DNA from: Branchiostoma lanceolatum | Lineage: Eukaryota > Chordata > Leptocardii > Amphioxiformes > Branchiostomatidae | Direction of reading: 5' to 3' | Assembly (NCBI RefSeq): GCF_035083965.1 | Contig: NC_089730.1 | Coordinates: 21,220,027-21,284,026, forward strand | DNA: 64,000 bases | Shown: positions 47,201 to 59,200 of the stretch, in pieces | Numbering within the stretch: the stretch's first letter is position 1 | How the letters are laid out: the number at the start of each line of letters is the position of its first letter | Program-made: the position numbers and the translations under genes | The notes under the pieces: model-generated | Told to the model about the DNA's origin: nothing | The model's input: only the letters and a program-made list of their open reading frames with translations | Databases searched by the model: none

Positions 47201-50200
47201 CATGGCAGCAGGGGGTCGGGTTACAGGGATGACATCACAGGGAACCAACATGGCAGCAGGGGGTCCGGTTACATGGACGACAGACTCCACCCTACCAATG
47301 GGGCAAAAAGTCATAGTTACGGATCAGATAGAGGTCATGGGTCGTTGCCAAGGGAACCGGTTGGTAGCAGCCTCCACTCTAAGCCAATCGGGAGAGAGGG
47401 TGCAGGAAGGTCGAGCCACTACTCAAGGTCGGCTCAAGACAAGGACGAAGACACCTTAAACTCCTCCTTAACTCTTAGGTGGGTGGAAAAAGTTTATGTC
47501 TGTTTCTAAATTATAATCAAGAAGCCCCTTCATGGTTCCTCAATCTGAGAATTCCATTTCCAATGTACAGAGATTTCTGAAGGAAAATGTTTAGAAAAGA
47601 TTGAATGTTGAATTTCAAGTAATGGCAAAAAGTGTTGTATTCGTATTGTCATTTTAACATCCTGTGATCTTGTCTTTTTCGTATCACCACAGTTCTGAGG
47701 ACGAGACCCCCTCCCGACAGAGACAACCCCTCCACAGCCAGTCTTCCAGGAGCCACTCAGACCCCCCTCAGATCTCAGACCCCCCTCGAACCTCCCCCTA
47801 CACCATAGATCTCCGCTCACGCTCTCCAATAGATGGCACACGAAGGAAGACCCCCTCCCCCACTGACAGCAGTGTGCATAGGAAAACCCCCTCCCCCATT
47901 GAGGGGGGTACCCGGAGGGGGGTGTACTCTCCAACAGAGGGGGGTTACAGAAGAACCCCCTCCCCTGTAGAGGGAAGGAGGGACTACCGCACAAGTAGAT
48001 ACGACAGGGACGTACCAAGGTCGTCCTTTCGGGTAGGTCGTGGTGTTTGAAATTGTTTTGATTTGTGAATTGCATGGGCTGTTAAGATGTGCACATTTTC
48101 AACAGTTTTGTGTTAAGTTTCCAACATATCATTCATTCAGGTAGTCAGTTTTTACTCAATGCAAATATGAGTGATCTCATCTTTCAAAATCTATTTGAAT
48201 TTGATATTGTTAACAGCAAAACTAACCTGGCAACTTCTGTCCTTTACAGCTTAGAGTTAGTGCCACAAAACCCTGTTCTTGAATCCCTGCCAATGGAAAC
48301 TTGATATTGTTAACAGCAAAACTAACCTTGCAACTACTGTCCTTTCCAGCCCCTGCCCACCTCAGAGTCCTACACTGTGGGGTCGCGCTACTCCCCCGCC
48401 TCCCTGGGAAACCGCATGGCGGCCGAGCTGAACTACCTGGAGTCTGTGGAGGAGTCGGTACGGCAGCTGGGGGACGTGGAGCGCACGCGGGGCGTCGGCA
48501 TGGCGCAACAGGAGTCCGTATCGCTGGCGCAGATTCTCAAGGTAATGTCTGCACTGTGTCACCGTTTTCTCAAGGAAATTCGTGTCCATAGAACGTTGTC
48601 TTTTTTCAAACAAGGAAGATATAGCAGTCTGCCAGAATTTCACCCACAATTAGGGCTTACATGTACTTGGTGATTTGCAGGATAATGTCAAGTAAAGTCA
48701 TGTCCATGGCACCTTTTCTTCATGTGAAACAACTTTTTATGTGCACTACCGAAAATGTAATACAAACATTTTGGTGATCTGAGGACAACTGACTGGTTCA
48801 ACTTTGCACTGTTGCTAGGTACATGTAGAACCAGTCAGTGTCGCCTTGAGGAAGGTACATGTACATGTATATGTAACTGACTGTCACCAAAATAAAAAGA
48901 TTCTTGGTACACAAAGAAGTGTTTTATTCACACTGACGTTTCAGTGACCGTCTGTCACCTTCCTCAGAACTTGACACCAAAACACCAGCAAAGATCAACA
49001 CTTGAGGATATAAAGAACTTTATCATCTAGTTACCAACCCACAGCTGATGAAACTATTCACCGATTGTCCCCCCCCCCCCCAGGCCCGTCAGCAGCAGCA
49101 CGAGCGTGAGATGGCGGAACTGACCATGAAGGCTCGACAGGAGGCGGTGGAGGCCAGCCGGCAACTCGAGGACGCCCGCCGGAAAGCCGCCAGTACCGCA
49201 GCCGAGGCCGCCCAGGCCATCGCGCACGTCCGGAACGAGGCGTCGTCAACGATTAACGAGTCAGCGAGGAAACTCATGGAGACTCAAGCAGAAGCGACGA
49301 GGGCAACGGCAGAGGCTGCCAAACAACTGGCAGAGGTGAGACTGTGGTTCCCGGGTTTGCAAAGATAGTTTTTATTTTCAGTGCTGTTCTGTTAGGGCTT
49401 GTAAAGATGCTCGTAGGTTAGATTTAAGGAAGGTATATGTTCGTCAACAATAAGAGAGTCGGCCCGCAAACTCATAGAGACGCAAGCGGAAGCTACAAGG
49501 GCAGCGGCAGAGGCTGCCAAACAACTGGCTGAGGTGAGACTTGGGTCCTTGGGCTTCTGTTTGCAAAGGCTTTTGTAAAGACATTGGCAGGTTGAAAGCC
49601 TATTCTAGGAGTACACCCGTTGGGTTTGGTTTGTTGGTTGAAAACTGTGACAGCACTTTTTTTGAGAATTCACTTGAAGGACAAAAGACCTCGACAATAC
49701 ACTGTTCAGCACCAAGGACAAGGAAAATACATAGGAAATTCATCTAATGTTGGTGAATAAAAAATACAGTGGAATCTGTTTCAAGGTTATTTTTTCAAAG
49801 ATCCATCTGAATTCAGTAGATTTTTATTACATACCTTACATGTAGAATTCTCATTGTACAACATCATGCTTTATTTCAGTAACATTTTAGAAAATTCAAC
49901 TTTCAACTGTGATTTTTTATATCTGTCCCTAGGCGAAGACTGCTTCTCTGGACCAGACCTCAGCGCTGCAGGCTCACGACGCAGGCAGGCTGGCCACGGA
50001 GACAGCAACGGCCGCAGCAACGGCAGCTGTCACGGCAGCCATGGAACAGCAGAACAGACAGCAGGAACAGCTGATGAAAACCCTGCAGCAGGGCAGCCAG
50101 GCTTACAGGTGGATAACAGTTATAATACATGATTGTGTAGATACTTGGTATGGAACAGCAATAGAGACAGCAGCTGTCACAGCAGCCATGGAACAGCAGA

Positions 50201-53200
50201 ACAGGCAGCAGGAACAGCTGATGAAAACCCTGCAGCAGGGCAGCCAGGCTTATAGGTGAGGATCAATTATAATGCATGTGTAGATACTTGGTTTGGAACA
50301 GCAGTAGAGACAGCAGCTATGAGCACAGGCTGCACAGCCATGAAACAGCAGTTACGTAGCTTCTGAAAAATTTGCAGTTGGGCAACCAGGCTTACAGGTG
50401 GGTCACAGTTTTAATAGATGATTGGTATGAAACAACAATAGAGACAGCTGCTGTCACTGCAGCCATGGAGCAGCAGAACAGGCAGCAGGAACAGCTGATG
50501 AAAACCCTGCAGCAGGGCAGCCAGGCTTACAGGTGGGTAACAATTATAATACATGTGTAGATGCTTGGTTTGGAACAGCAGTAGAGATAGCAGCTATAAG
50601 CACAGGCTGCACAGCCATGAAACAGCAGTATAGCTGCTGAAAAATTAGCAGTTGGGCAGCCAGGCTTACAGGTGGGTAACAATTATAGTAGATGCTTGGT
50701 TTGGAACAGCAGTAGAGACAGCAGCTGTCACAGCAGCCATGGAACAGCAGAACAGGCAGCAGGAACAGCTGATGAAAACCCTGCAGCAGGGCAGCCAGGC
50801 TTACAGGTGGGTAACAATTATAATACATGTGTAGATGCTTGGTTTGGAACAGCAGTAGAGATAGCAGCTATAAGCACAGGCTGCACAGCCATGAAACAGC
50901 AGTATAGCTGCTGAAAAATTAGCAGTTGGGCAGCCAGGCTTACAGGTGGGTAACAATTATAGTAGATGCTTGGTTTGGAACAGCAGTAGAGACAGCAGCT
51001 GTCACAGCAGCCATGGAACAGCAGAACAGGCAGCAGGAACAGCTGATGAAAACCCTGCAGCAGGGCAGCCAGGCTTACAGGTGGGTAACAATTATAATAC
51101 ATGTGTAGATGCTTGGTTTGGAACAGCAGTAGAGATAGCAGCTATAAGCACAGGCTGCACAGCCATGAAACAGCAGTATAGCTGCTGAAAAATTAGCAGT
51201 TGGGCAGCCAGGCTTACAGGTGGGTAACAATTATAGTAGATGCTTGGTTTGGAACAGCAGTAGAGACAGCAGCTGTCACAGCAGCCATGGAACAGCAGAA
51301 CAGGCAGCAGGAACAGCTGATGAAAACCCTGCAGCAGGGCAGCCAGGCTTACAGGTGGGTAACAATTATAATACATGTGTAGATGCTTGGTTTGGAACAG
51401 CAGTAGAGATAGCAGCTATAAGCACAGGCTGCACAGCCATGAAACAGCAGTATAGCTGCTGAAAAATTAGCAGTTGGGCAGCCAGGCTTACAGGTGGGTA
51501 ACAATTATAGTAGATGCTTGGTTTGGAGCAGCAGTAGAGACAGCAGCTGTCACAGCAGCCATGGAACAGCAGAACAGGCAGCAGGAACAGCTGATGAAAA
51601 CCCTGCAGCAGGGCAGCCAGGCTTACAGGTGGGGATCAACAAAGTGGTGAATGATACTGGTCAGGAATAGCAGTAAAAAGCCTGTGTATTAAATTGCAAA
51701 AGGGTATCTTACAAAGTATGATCATTGTAATCTTTATTTGTCCTCAATGGTTTTACGGACTAATGGACATCTGTTATATAGACAGCATAAAATGTCTTCC
51801 TTCTCTGAGGGCGGTTTTGTTATCTGATAAAAAGCAACTTTTGATTATACTATTGTGTCGTTTGGATTACATGAACGCCAAGTTGCTTATGAATGAGTCT
51901 TCCATTATGAATAAAGTTGACCCTTACTCCAACGTCTTTCCTGCTGTCTCAGATCCCGGGACTCCCGAGACAGAGGCCGTCCCGACACAAGGAGCTCCTA
52001 CAGCAGCAGCTACACGACGACAGACTACGACAGCTCCAAGACGTCCCCGGCTAAGACGTCGCTCTCCAAGTCTCCACCTTCTGTGGAGGAGAGACCACCG
52101 GCCAAGACAAGGCCAAGGTCTCCGCCCAGGTCTGAGGGGTGAGTGGATTCTATCAAGATGTCTGAAAAAATAATTGACAGTTTGTTGTATTTTTCAGCAC
52201 ATCTGAATTGTTCTTCTGACTTAATGAAATAATAGTGTCTTTAAACCAAAAAAAGATACATGTAACACCATCCCTCAAATATACATGACTTTGTACACTT
52301 GTGTATGGCTTCGTCAACCAACAATGACCATGGTAAAAGTCTAATACAGTAGAAGCCACTTAATTGCACCTCGGATAAACGCACCTTCCGTTTAATTGCA
52401 CCGAGTCCCAATATCCAAAACCGGTTCCCATTCACTGCATTGTTAGTGACTCCGCATAACTGCACCGCGCATTGTCACCAATTTCGGATAACTGCACCAA
52501 TTTTTTTCAAAAATCCTCAAAAAGTTAACTAAAAAGGTGCGCTAAAAATCTGCAAACGTGGTACAAATGAGCCGATACCTGCCGGTGTAAAGGCGCAATA
52601 CCGCCAATATGTTTAAAACTGTTTTTGAGTAACAAATGAAGGCGGTCTCCATTGACAGTCACGTTGATAGGAATCGTATGGGAGGTCCCGGGCGGGTCCA
52701 GGGCGTGTCGGCACCATCAAGAGACGCACGCCTACCAAAGGCGGCATTGCGCTTTGGCAGACAGCATGCTGCACTCAATAAAGATTGGTCTCTACCTGTA
52801 CTACTATCTTATTACTGTGAATGCATTCAACTTCGCGTGGATTTGATTTCGCGTTAAGGATGGCATGGGGTGTTGTCGGTGGTTTGAGGTTTGCGGCAGC
52901 GCTACATACTGCTGCCGATAATAAAAGACCGGCGTCTTTACGTACATCTAGTCGGAAACAATAGAGGCTCGGCAAGGGCTACAGACGTGTAGGCGGACAT
53001 AACAGTCGCTTTTGGCGGTGTGGTGCTAACGTGATCATCTGGCTGAATCCGCGTCCTAGAAACTTCCTGCATTCACCGGAACGAGGTATACGCGGGTTAG
53101 ACTCTGATACTGTATAAGGAGAATGATCTGTCCTTGATCTGAGTCATCTAACCATATCTGCCCACTAGATACACTGTACATTTTGTTCCTTATTTGGAAT

Positions 53201-56200
53201 TTTGACGACGGAGTTTTTCAGTGTAATTCCTGGACACAAGTTGTAATTAAGAAGGTAATCTCTGCCAAACATACCGCTATCTTAACTTAGAATTGTCAGA
53301 CCTATGTCACCAAAGTCATCATTTTTAGAAATACAGTACAGGCGGAGTTGTGTTTGTTAGATTAGATCGTCCTTGTGCTTTTACGCTATCGGCGCATTTT
53401 TATCCTTTGTTTAAGCATTCACCAACACAAGTGTGAAACCTTCGATGTAATTTGTTGACTCAAGTTGTAGATACGGTGTCAAGTTTGTCTTAGTCATACC
53501 TACCGCCATTTAAACTAGCAAATTGTGAGACCAAAGTCATTATTCTAGACATAACGTTACAGTCGGAGTTATTTTCTTTGCTGTGCGAATCAAGCATATT
53601 TTCTCTTTCTACACGTGTACAGTACCTAGCTACTGATTTAAACATCTGTGAGGAAGCAAAAGAAATGTAAAGTTTAATCTGTTCAGTATCATGGTAAACT
53701 TTACAAGATTTTCGTATAGTACATGTCCTTGAATACGTAAATAAAGTTAATAACTGCATAATTTCGTCCATTTTCTTTGTGCTAGTGTTTCTGACTAACA
53801 ATACACCGCCCCGCCCATGGTGGTACGGTCCAGCTGGACATTTCGCATAATTGCACCAGCCGGATAATTGCACCAAAAACGCTGGCAAATGGGTGGTGCA
53901 GTTAACCGGAGTCTACTGTATCAACAACCATACATCATCGGCTATGACAAAACAGTCCTAAATATATACATTTATATACAATTATACTTCACCCTTACTA
54001 AATCTGCCCGTCATGTTTTATAGGTGGGTAACAGTTATACCAGATACCTGGTGTAGAACAGCAGTAGAAACAGCATTTAAAAACTATAAGTTATATAGTA
54101 TAAGGAATTGGAACAACAGTGCACCAGTACTAAACCTGCCCCTCATGATTGACAGGCACACAGACAGCATTAGCGAGGACGTCCCCGCCGTTAGCGACCA
54201 ATCCCAGAAGGCCGCAGTGCGCGGCGGGAATGATACGCAGTCCTCTATCGGAGAGGAGCTTCCCTCCGGCGCCGCCGACGTATCGAAGGACGAGAGCATC
54301 GCCGAGGAGATCCCTGAAGACAAAGGTAGCTTGGACATAGTGTCAAACATGAGCATACAGAATACACCGTGTTGTATTTTATTTATGTCATACCCATTCT
54401 AAAATACACACATTTCAATGCGGAATGCGCCAGAAGTTGAGAGAGTTTTGTGTCCTCGAACAAAAAATTTGTAACAACATTGATTCCAACCTCCGAATCC
54501 GGTATTCGAATCTTACGGTGGCGCAACCGGCGCGCTCGAAATGCATTTTAAATATTCTGTGGAAGCCTGTGTGATACAAGTATAACCCTGTGTGATACGG
54601 AAAATTATCACACAATGCGGAACACCCGTATCGAACATTTTCGCGGCCCGGGTACGACATAAACTAAATGTAAAGGTCCATTGTAGAATCTGCCCTCCCC
54701 TCCTAGTGTATAGACTAATCCAATGACCTCTAAGGTCACACATATATGATGGAACGAGTTCAGACTTGATTAAAAGACCTCATGGCATAAAGATATCAAT
54801 TTTCTCCCCGCAGTATCAGTCTCTGGTAGTGAGTACAGCTACATGACATGATTGTACATTTTTGTCATGTAGTATGATGTACTCCATGAAGTTTAACTTA
54901 AGTTATTTGTTCTTACAGTATCAGTCTCTGGCAGTGAGTACAGCTACTCCATGAAGTTCGATGAATCCCTGACGGAGTCTGAGATGGAGGAGATGTCCTT
55001 TAAGATGCTGCTCCCGTCCGAGAGCCACCGCAGACGCAGCATCGGTGGGAAGAAGCAGAAGACACCGGACGCCAGTCCCCGCGACCAATCAGACGCGGCG
55101 TCCTACTCGTCAGACGAACTTCACTCAACCGTCGGGTCTGGAAAGGTGTGTTTTTATTTCTTTTATTATGTCCGAAAGTCACTTTGTCAAACGACTCAAA
55201 GGCCTTTGCTTAACGGCAACATTATTAGTTTATAGACACTGAACAGGTCGGTTTTGTGAGAGATGTAAAGAATGACATTTCAATAATGGCTTACTATCTG
55301 TAAATCAACAGGATGGGAAATGCAAGCCTCCTGGAACTTTTCCCCAATCGCTGGCATCATACACAATAATTGGTCATTTGAAAGTGATGACGACAGTCAA
55401 AGTTTCAGAGAGGCTTGTTTGTTGCGGCGTTGGAACAAAGTCTCACATGTTTCCTTTTGTGTTTAGTTCACGTTTGAAGGTGTGAGCTCGCCCTTCTCAG
55501 CGGAGGACTCCTTCAGCCACTTCATGTCTGACATGGTGCAGCAGTACATGCAGGAGGAGGAGGTCAGGGCACGCCACCAGGTACACAGGCTTCGCTTATG
55601 TCATCGGTAGTAGTGCTCAGGTTTCTGTTACATCATACATTTTGTATATCGGAAGTGGTATGCACAGTTCTGTTACATCATTGGTTGTGTTGCTCAGGTT
55701 TCTGTTACATCTTCAGTAGTGGTACGAGGGTTCTCTTACGTCATCAAACTTCATCCTCAGTTAGTGGTACTCTAACTTAGTCTTACATCTTCAGGAGTGT
55801 TACATCATCAGGAGTGGTATGCATGTTCTCTTGCATCATCAGGAAGGGTGCTCAAACTTCTGTTTCATCATCGTTAGTGGTACTCACATTTCTTTTACAT
55901 CATCAGGAGTGGTACTCAACCTTCTATTACATCATCAGTTGCAGTACTCACCTTTCTTAAAAAGTTTGGCGATTTTAAAAGCTATATAATAGTAGATAAA
56001 ATTGCGTTTAGACAAGGTTTTCTAGATTTTGGATTGTATGAAATGCATTTAATTTTATCCAAGCTCAGTCTAGTTGTCATCAGTAGTTAAGTGTTGTATA
56101 GTCACTGCTAGTAGTGTGATGTATCTCCTTATTGTTATCACTTTTATCCTCAGTTTGTTTCTTTTTCACCTGTGTTTTTGTCTTTGTGTGTCCCTCACTC

Positions 56201-59200
56201 ATTTGTGGTTCTGTCCATTTTCTCTCTTTCTTCTTTCGTTTTTCCCTCGTTCTTCTCTTCCCTCCATCGGTGGGCCCAGTTCATCTCGCAGGGCTGTGTG
56301 GTTATAGACCTGGTGTGTGAGTACCTGCGCAGCAAAATGGTTCAGGCACAGAAACAGGTATACCATGGACGACCCGCCCCCCTCCCCCTTCTGGCTGCTA
56401 GTATGACCTTGTCAAACTCTTTGCTTTCTTTGATTATTTTTTTGTTTGTTTGTTTTCTCCATATTTTTAGCACCATTACAATGCCATCATTCTGCATGTG
56501 TGCCATAGTCTACATGTCTGTTCTCTTTTCTTGGTGACTTGTTTCATTGTGGCAGGAATTTTTGATGTGAAGTCAAACAGTATACCGAAGTACTTAAAAA
56601 TGTATGTTTGTATTATAAATACTAATAAATTATTAAGGCAGTTACTTTTATCTCATATGTGATATTGTATAACGGTTGTAGAAGTTGATGTACATTGTAG
56701 AAATACAGACAGAGGCAAAACTGAGGAGTTACATATTTTTTAAACATTTGTCTAATTATGATATCAAATAGATGTCATTTTAAGGCTTTTTCTGACCAGG
56801 CTTGATTGTATTCCAATCTCATGCTTACAGTTTTTGTGTACTACTACTTAATGTACCATTATCTAAAAATGGCTGCCTTAGTGTTGCATTGTACCTTAAC
56901 CTTCTGCATGCTAAGGTAGCTGATTGGCACCAGATTTGTATTGGTACTTGGGTTTGGCAGCATGGCAAAGGTTAACTTTGATAGGTGATTGGGTCAAAGT
57001 ATAAACTTAAAAGAATATTAATGAAAAAAAAGGCATTTTAGGAAAACGTTTTGTAGATATTTTGTACATTGTATAGAAAAAAATTCTTTTTTTTACCAAA
57101 ATTGTCGCTTTCTCAGTTATGACTGTGTGAAGTCAGAGTTTGATCAGGTTGTGTACCAGAAAACTCAAATATCCTATGCCTGACTTATGTCTGTTATCCC
57201 CCCAGGCCTCCTTACTGCGCCTGAGAGAGAAGGCTCTGAAGGAGAAAACCAAGGCTGAACTGGACTGGCTCGAGCACCAGAAGAAGTGAGTGGGGAGTGA
57301 CGGACTGTCAGTGAGGGAAGGGAAAGAAAGAATCTGTACCTGTAGTAGTAGTAGCTTTTGAAAATCTGAATAGGAAGACAGGATCCGTACCAGTATCTGG
57401 CTCGAGCACCAGAAGAAGTGAGTGTGAGGGAAGGGCTGAGAAGGAAAAGAAAGAATCTGTACTCTCATCTCCCAAATAAACGTACCGGTACGTTTATTTT
57501 TTTCAGCCTCAAAATCCATCCAGTACGTTCTTATTTTGGACAGTACGTTTATTGTTTTTTTTAAAATTCATTAGGGCTTTGCTTACCAGAGATCCCAAAT
57601 ATAACGAAAGTTAAGTTTTTTCCCCATATCTCCCCGATATTTGTGCTCCTAAATCGCTACTTGACCAAATGACTTGGATTTCCCCGCCGCTACAATGACC
57701 CGGCATTTGTGAAATCCTGGCGGTACTAACATATCGGTCGATCTCGCTACAAATTAAACGTTATTTAAGGGGAAAATAAGACGGCACAATGAAGCAAAAC
57801 TACGAAAACCACGCTCTCCTTTTTCAGCACTCGGTTCCAGTGCTGAAAGTGGCTTCAGCACTGGAAAACCAGTGCTGAGTTTAGTTCAGCACTGGAAAAC
57901 CAGTGCTGAGTTTAGTTCAGCACTGGAAAACCAGTGCTGAGTTTAGTTCCGCACTGGAAAACCAGTGCTGAGTGGAGTTCAGCACTGGAGAACTCGACGT
58001 CAGCACTGGAAACCGAGTGCTGAGACAAGCTTCGGCACTGGAAACCGAGTGCTGACAAATATTTCGCACTGGAAAACTAGTGCTGAGATACGTTACGGCG
58101 GTGACTTATTTGCGATTTTAAAACGTAGTATTTTTCCGGACTATTCACTGAAATTTATCCATAGCGTATATCTATGACAGATTTCAATTTCAATTACTTA
58201 GGTCCGACTCTTTTTACAAGAACTCATTCTTCACCAACCTATGGAGCCGCCTCTACACATAGCCATAACATTGTTAGTTTGTCTCAAAATGTTGTATATA
58301 ATCTTTGTTTTTCATGTTTGTCCCTATGTCATATGGGCCAGTGAGAGCCTGAAATAAAGAAATAATAATAATAAAATATATTACCGGGGTAAAGTGCTCT
58401 GACGTTGCTCTGACTATAAATCATCGACGCGACCGACTTTTGAGTAATATTTTCCGGTGGGCCAGAGGCTACAGGGTAACTGCAACGTCATTGGAAGATA
58501 CCATTGTTCGTGGACAAGTTACCAGACACCCGGGAACTCATTTGCCTACCTGAAATTACAAATTTTACTTCCCTATTGAATTTCAAAATGTTGAATTTCA
58601 AACAATACTATTTTCAAAACACTTTATTTGGCATGATTACCGTGCACGTTAAATATGGCAACAAAACAAGCCTTAAACAGAACGCATGGAAACAAGCCTT
58701 AAACAGAATTACACGCATTGTTACTAGTCATTTTACGAAAAAAATACTTGATTGAAACTACTTACATATGAATATCATGAGCTTTACAGTAGTACAAGTT
58801 GTTAGCAAAATACCAACTAAGGCTATTGTACGCATATCTGAAAACGCATTAGACTGCGTATTAACCAAGGTTACAAAAGAAACCTCCCTGAAGTAACTAA
58901 CTAAACGTAGTCCGACTTATATTCGCATAATACTACGGTGCTAATAAACTGGTAAACGGACCTATGTACAGACATCGTGTTCAAAATTACGAATAAACCG
59001 GTGAATACAACTATGTCTACACAACGCATCGTGTACAAAATCCTAAATAAACTGGTGAACGCATGTCAGACCAGAAAGAAAGAAATAAAGTTCTTTATTT
59101 GTAACACATCCCTCATATCATACCTATATCTATTATACAATTACACAATGAACAAAATGACAAAATCGGTCGGAATAAAGTTGGTCATTGTTTATTCTAA

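Noticed and set aside
50109-51631. Array units as a set of functional cassette exons
   Set aside because: No AG in a unit gives the phase-2 entry needed between exons 25 and 26, and only the first copy is in frame by read-through.
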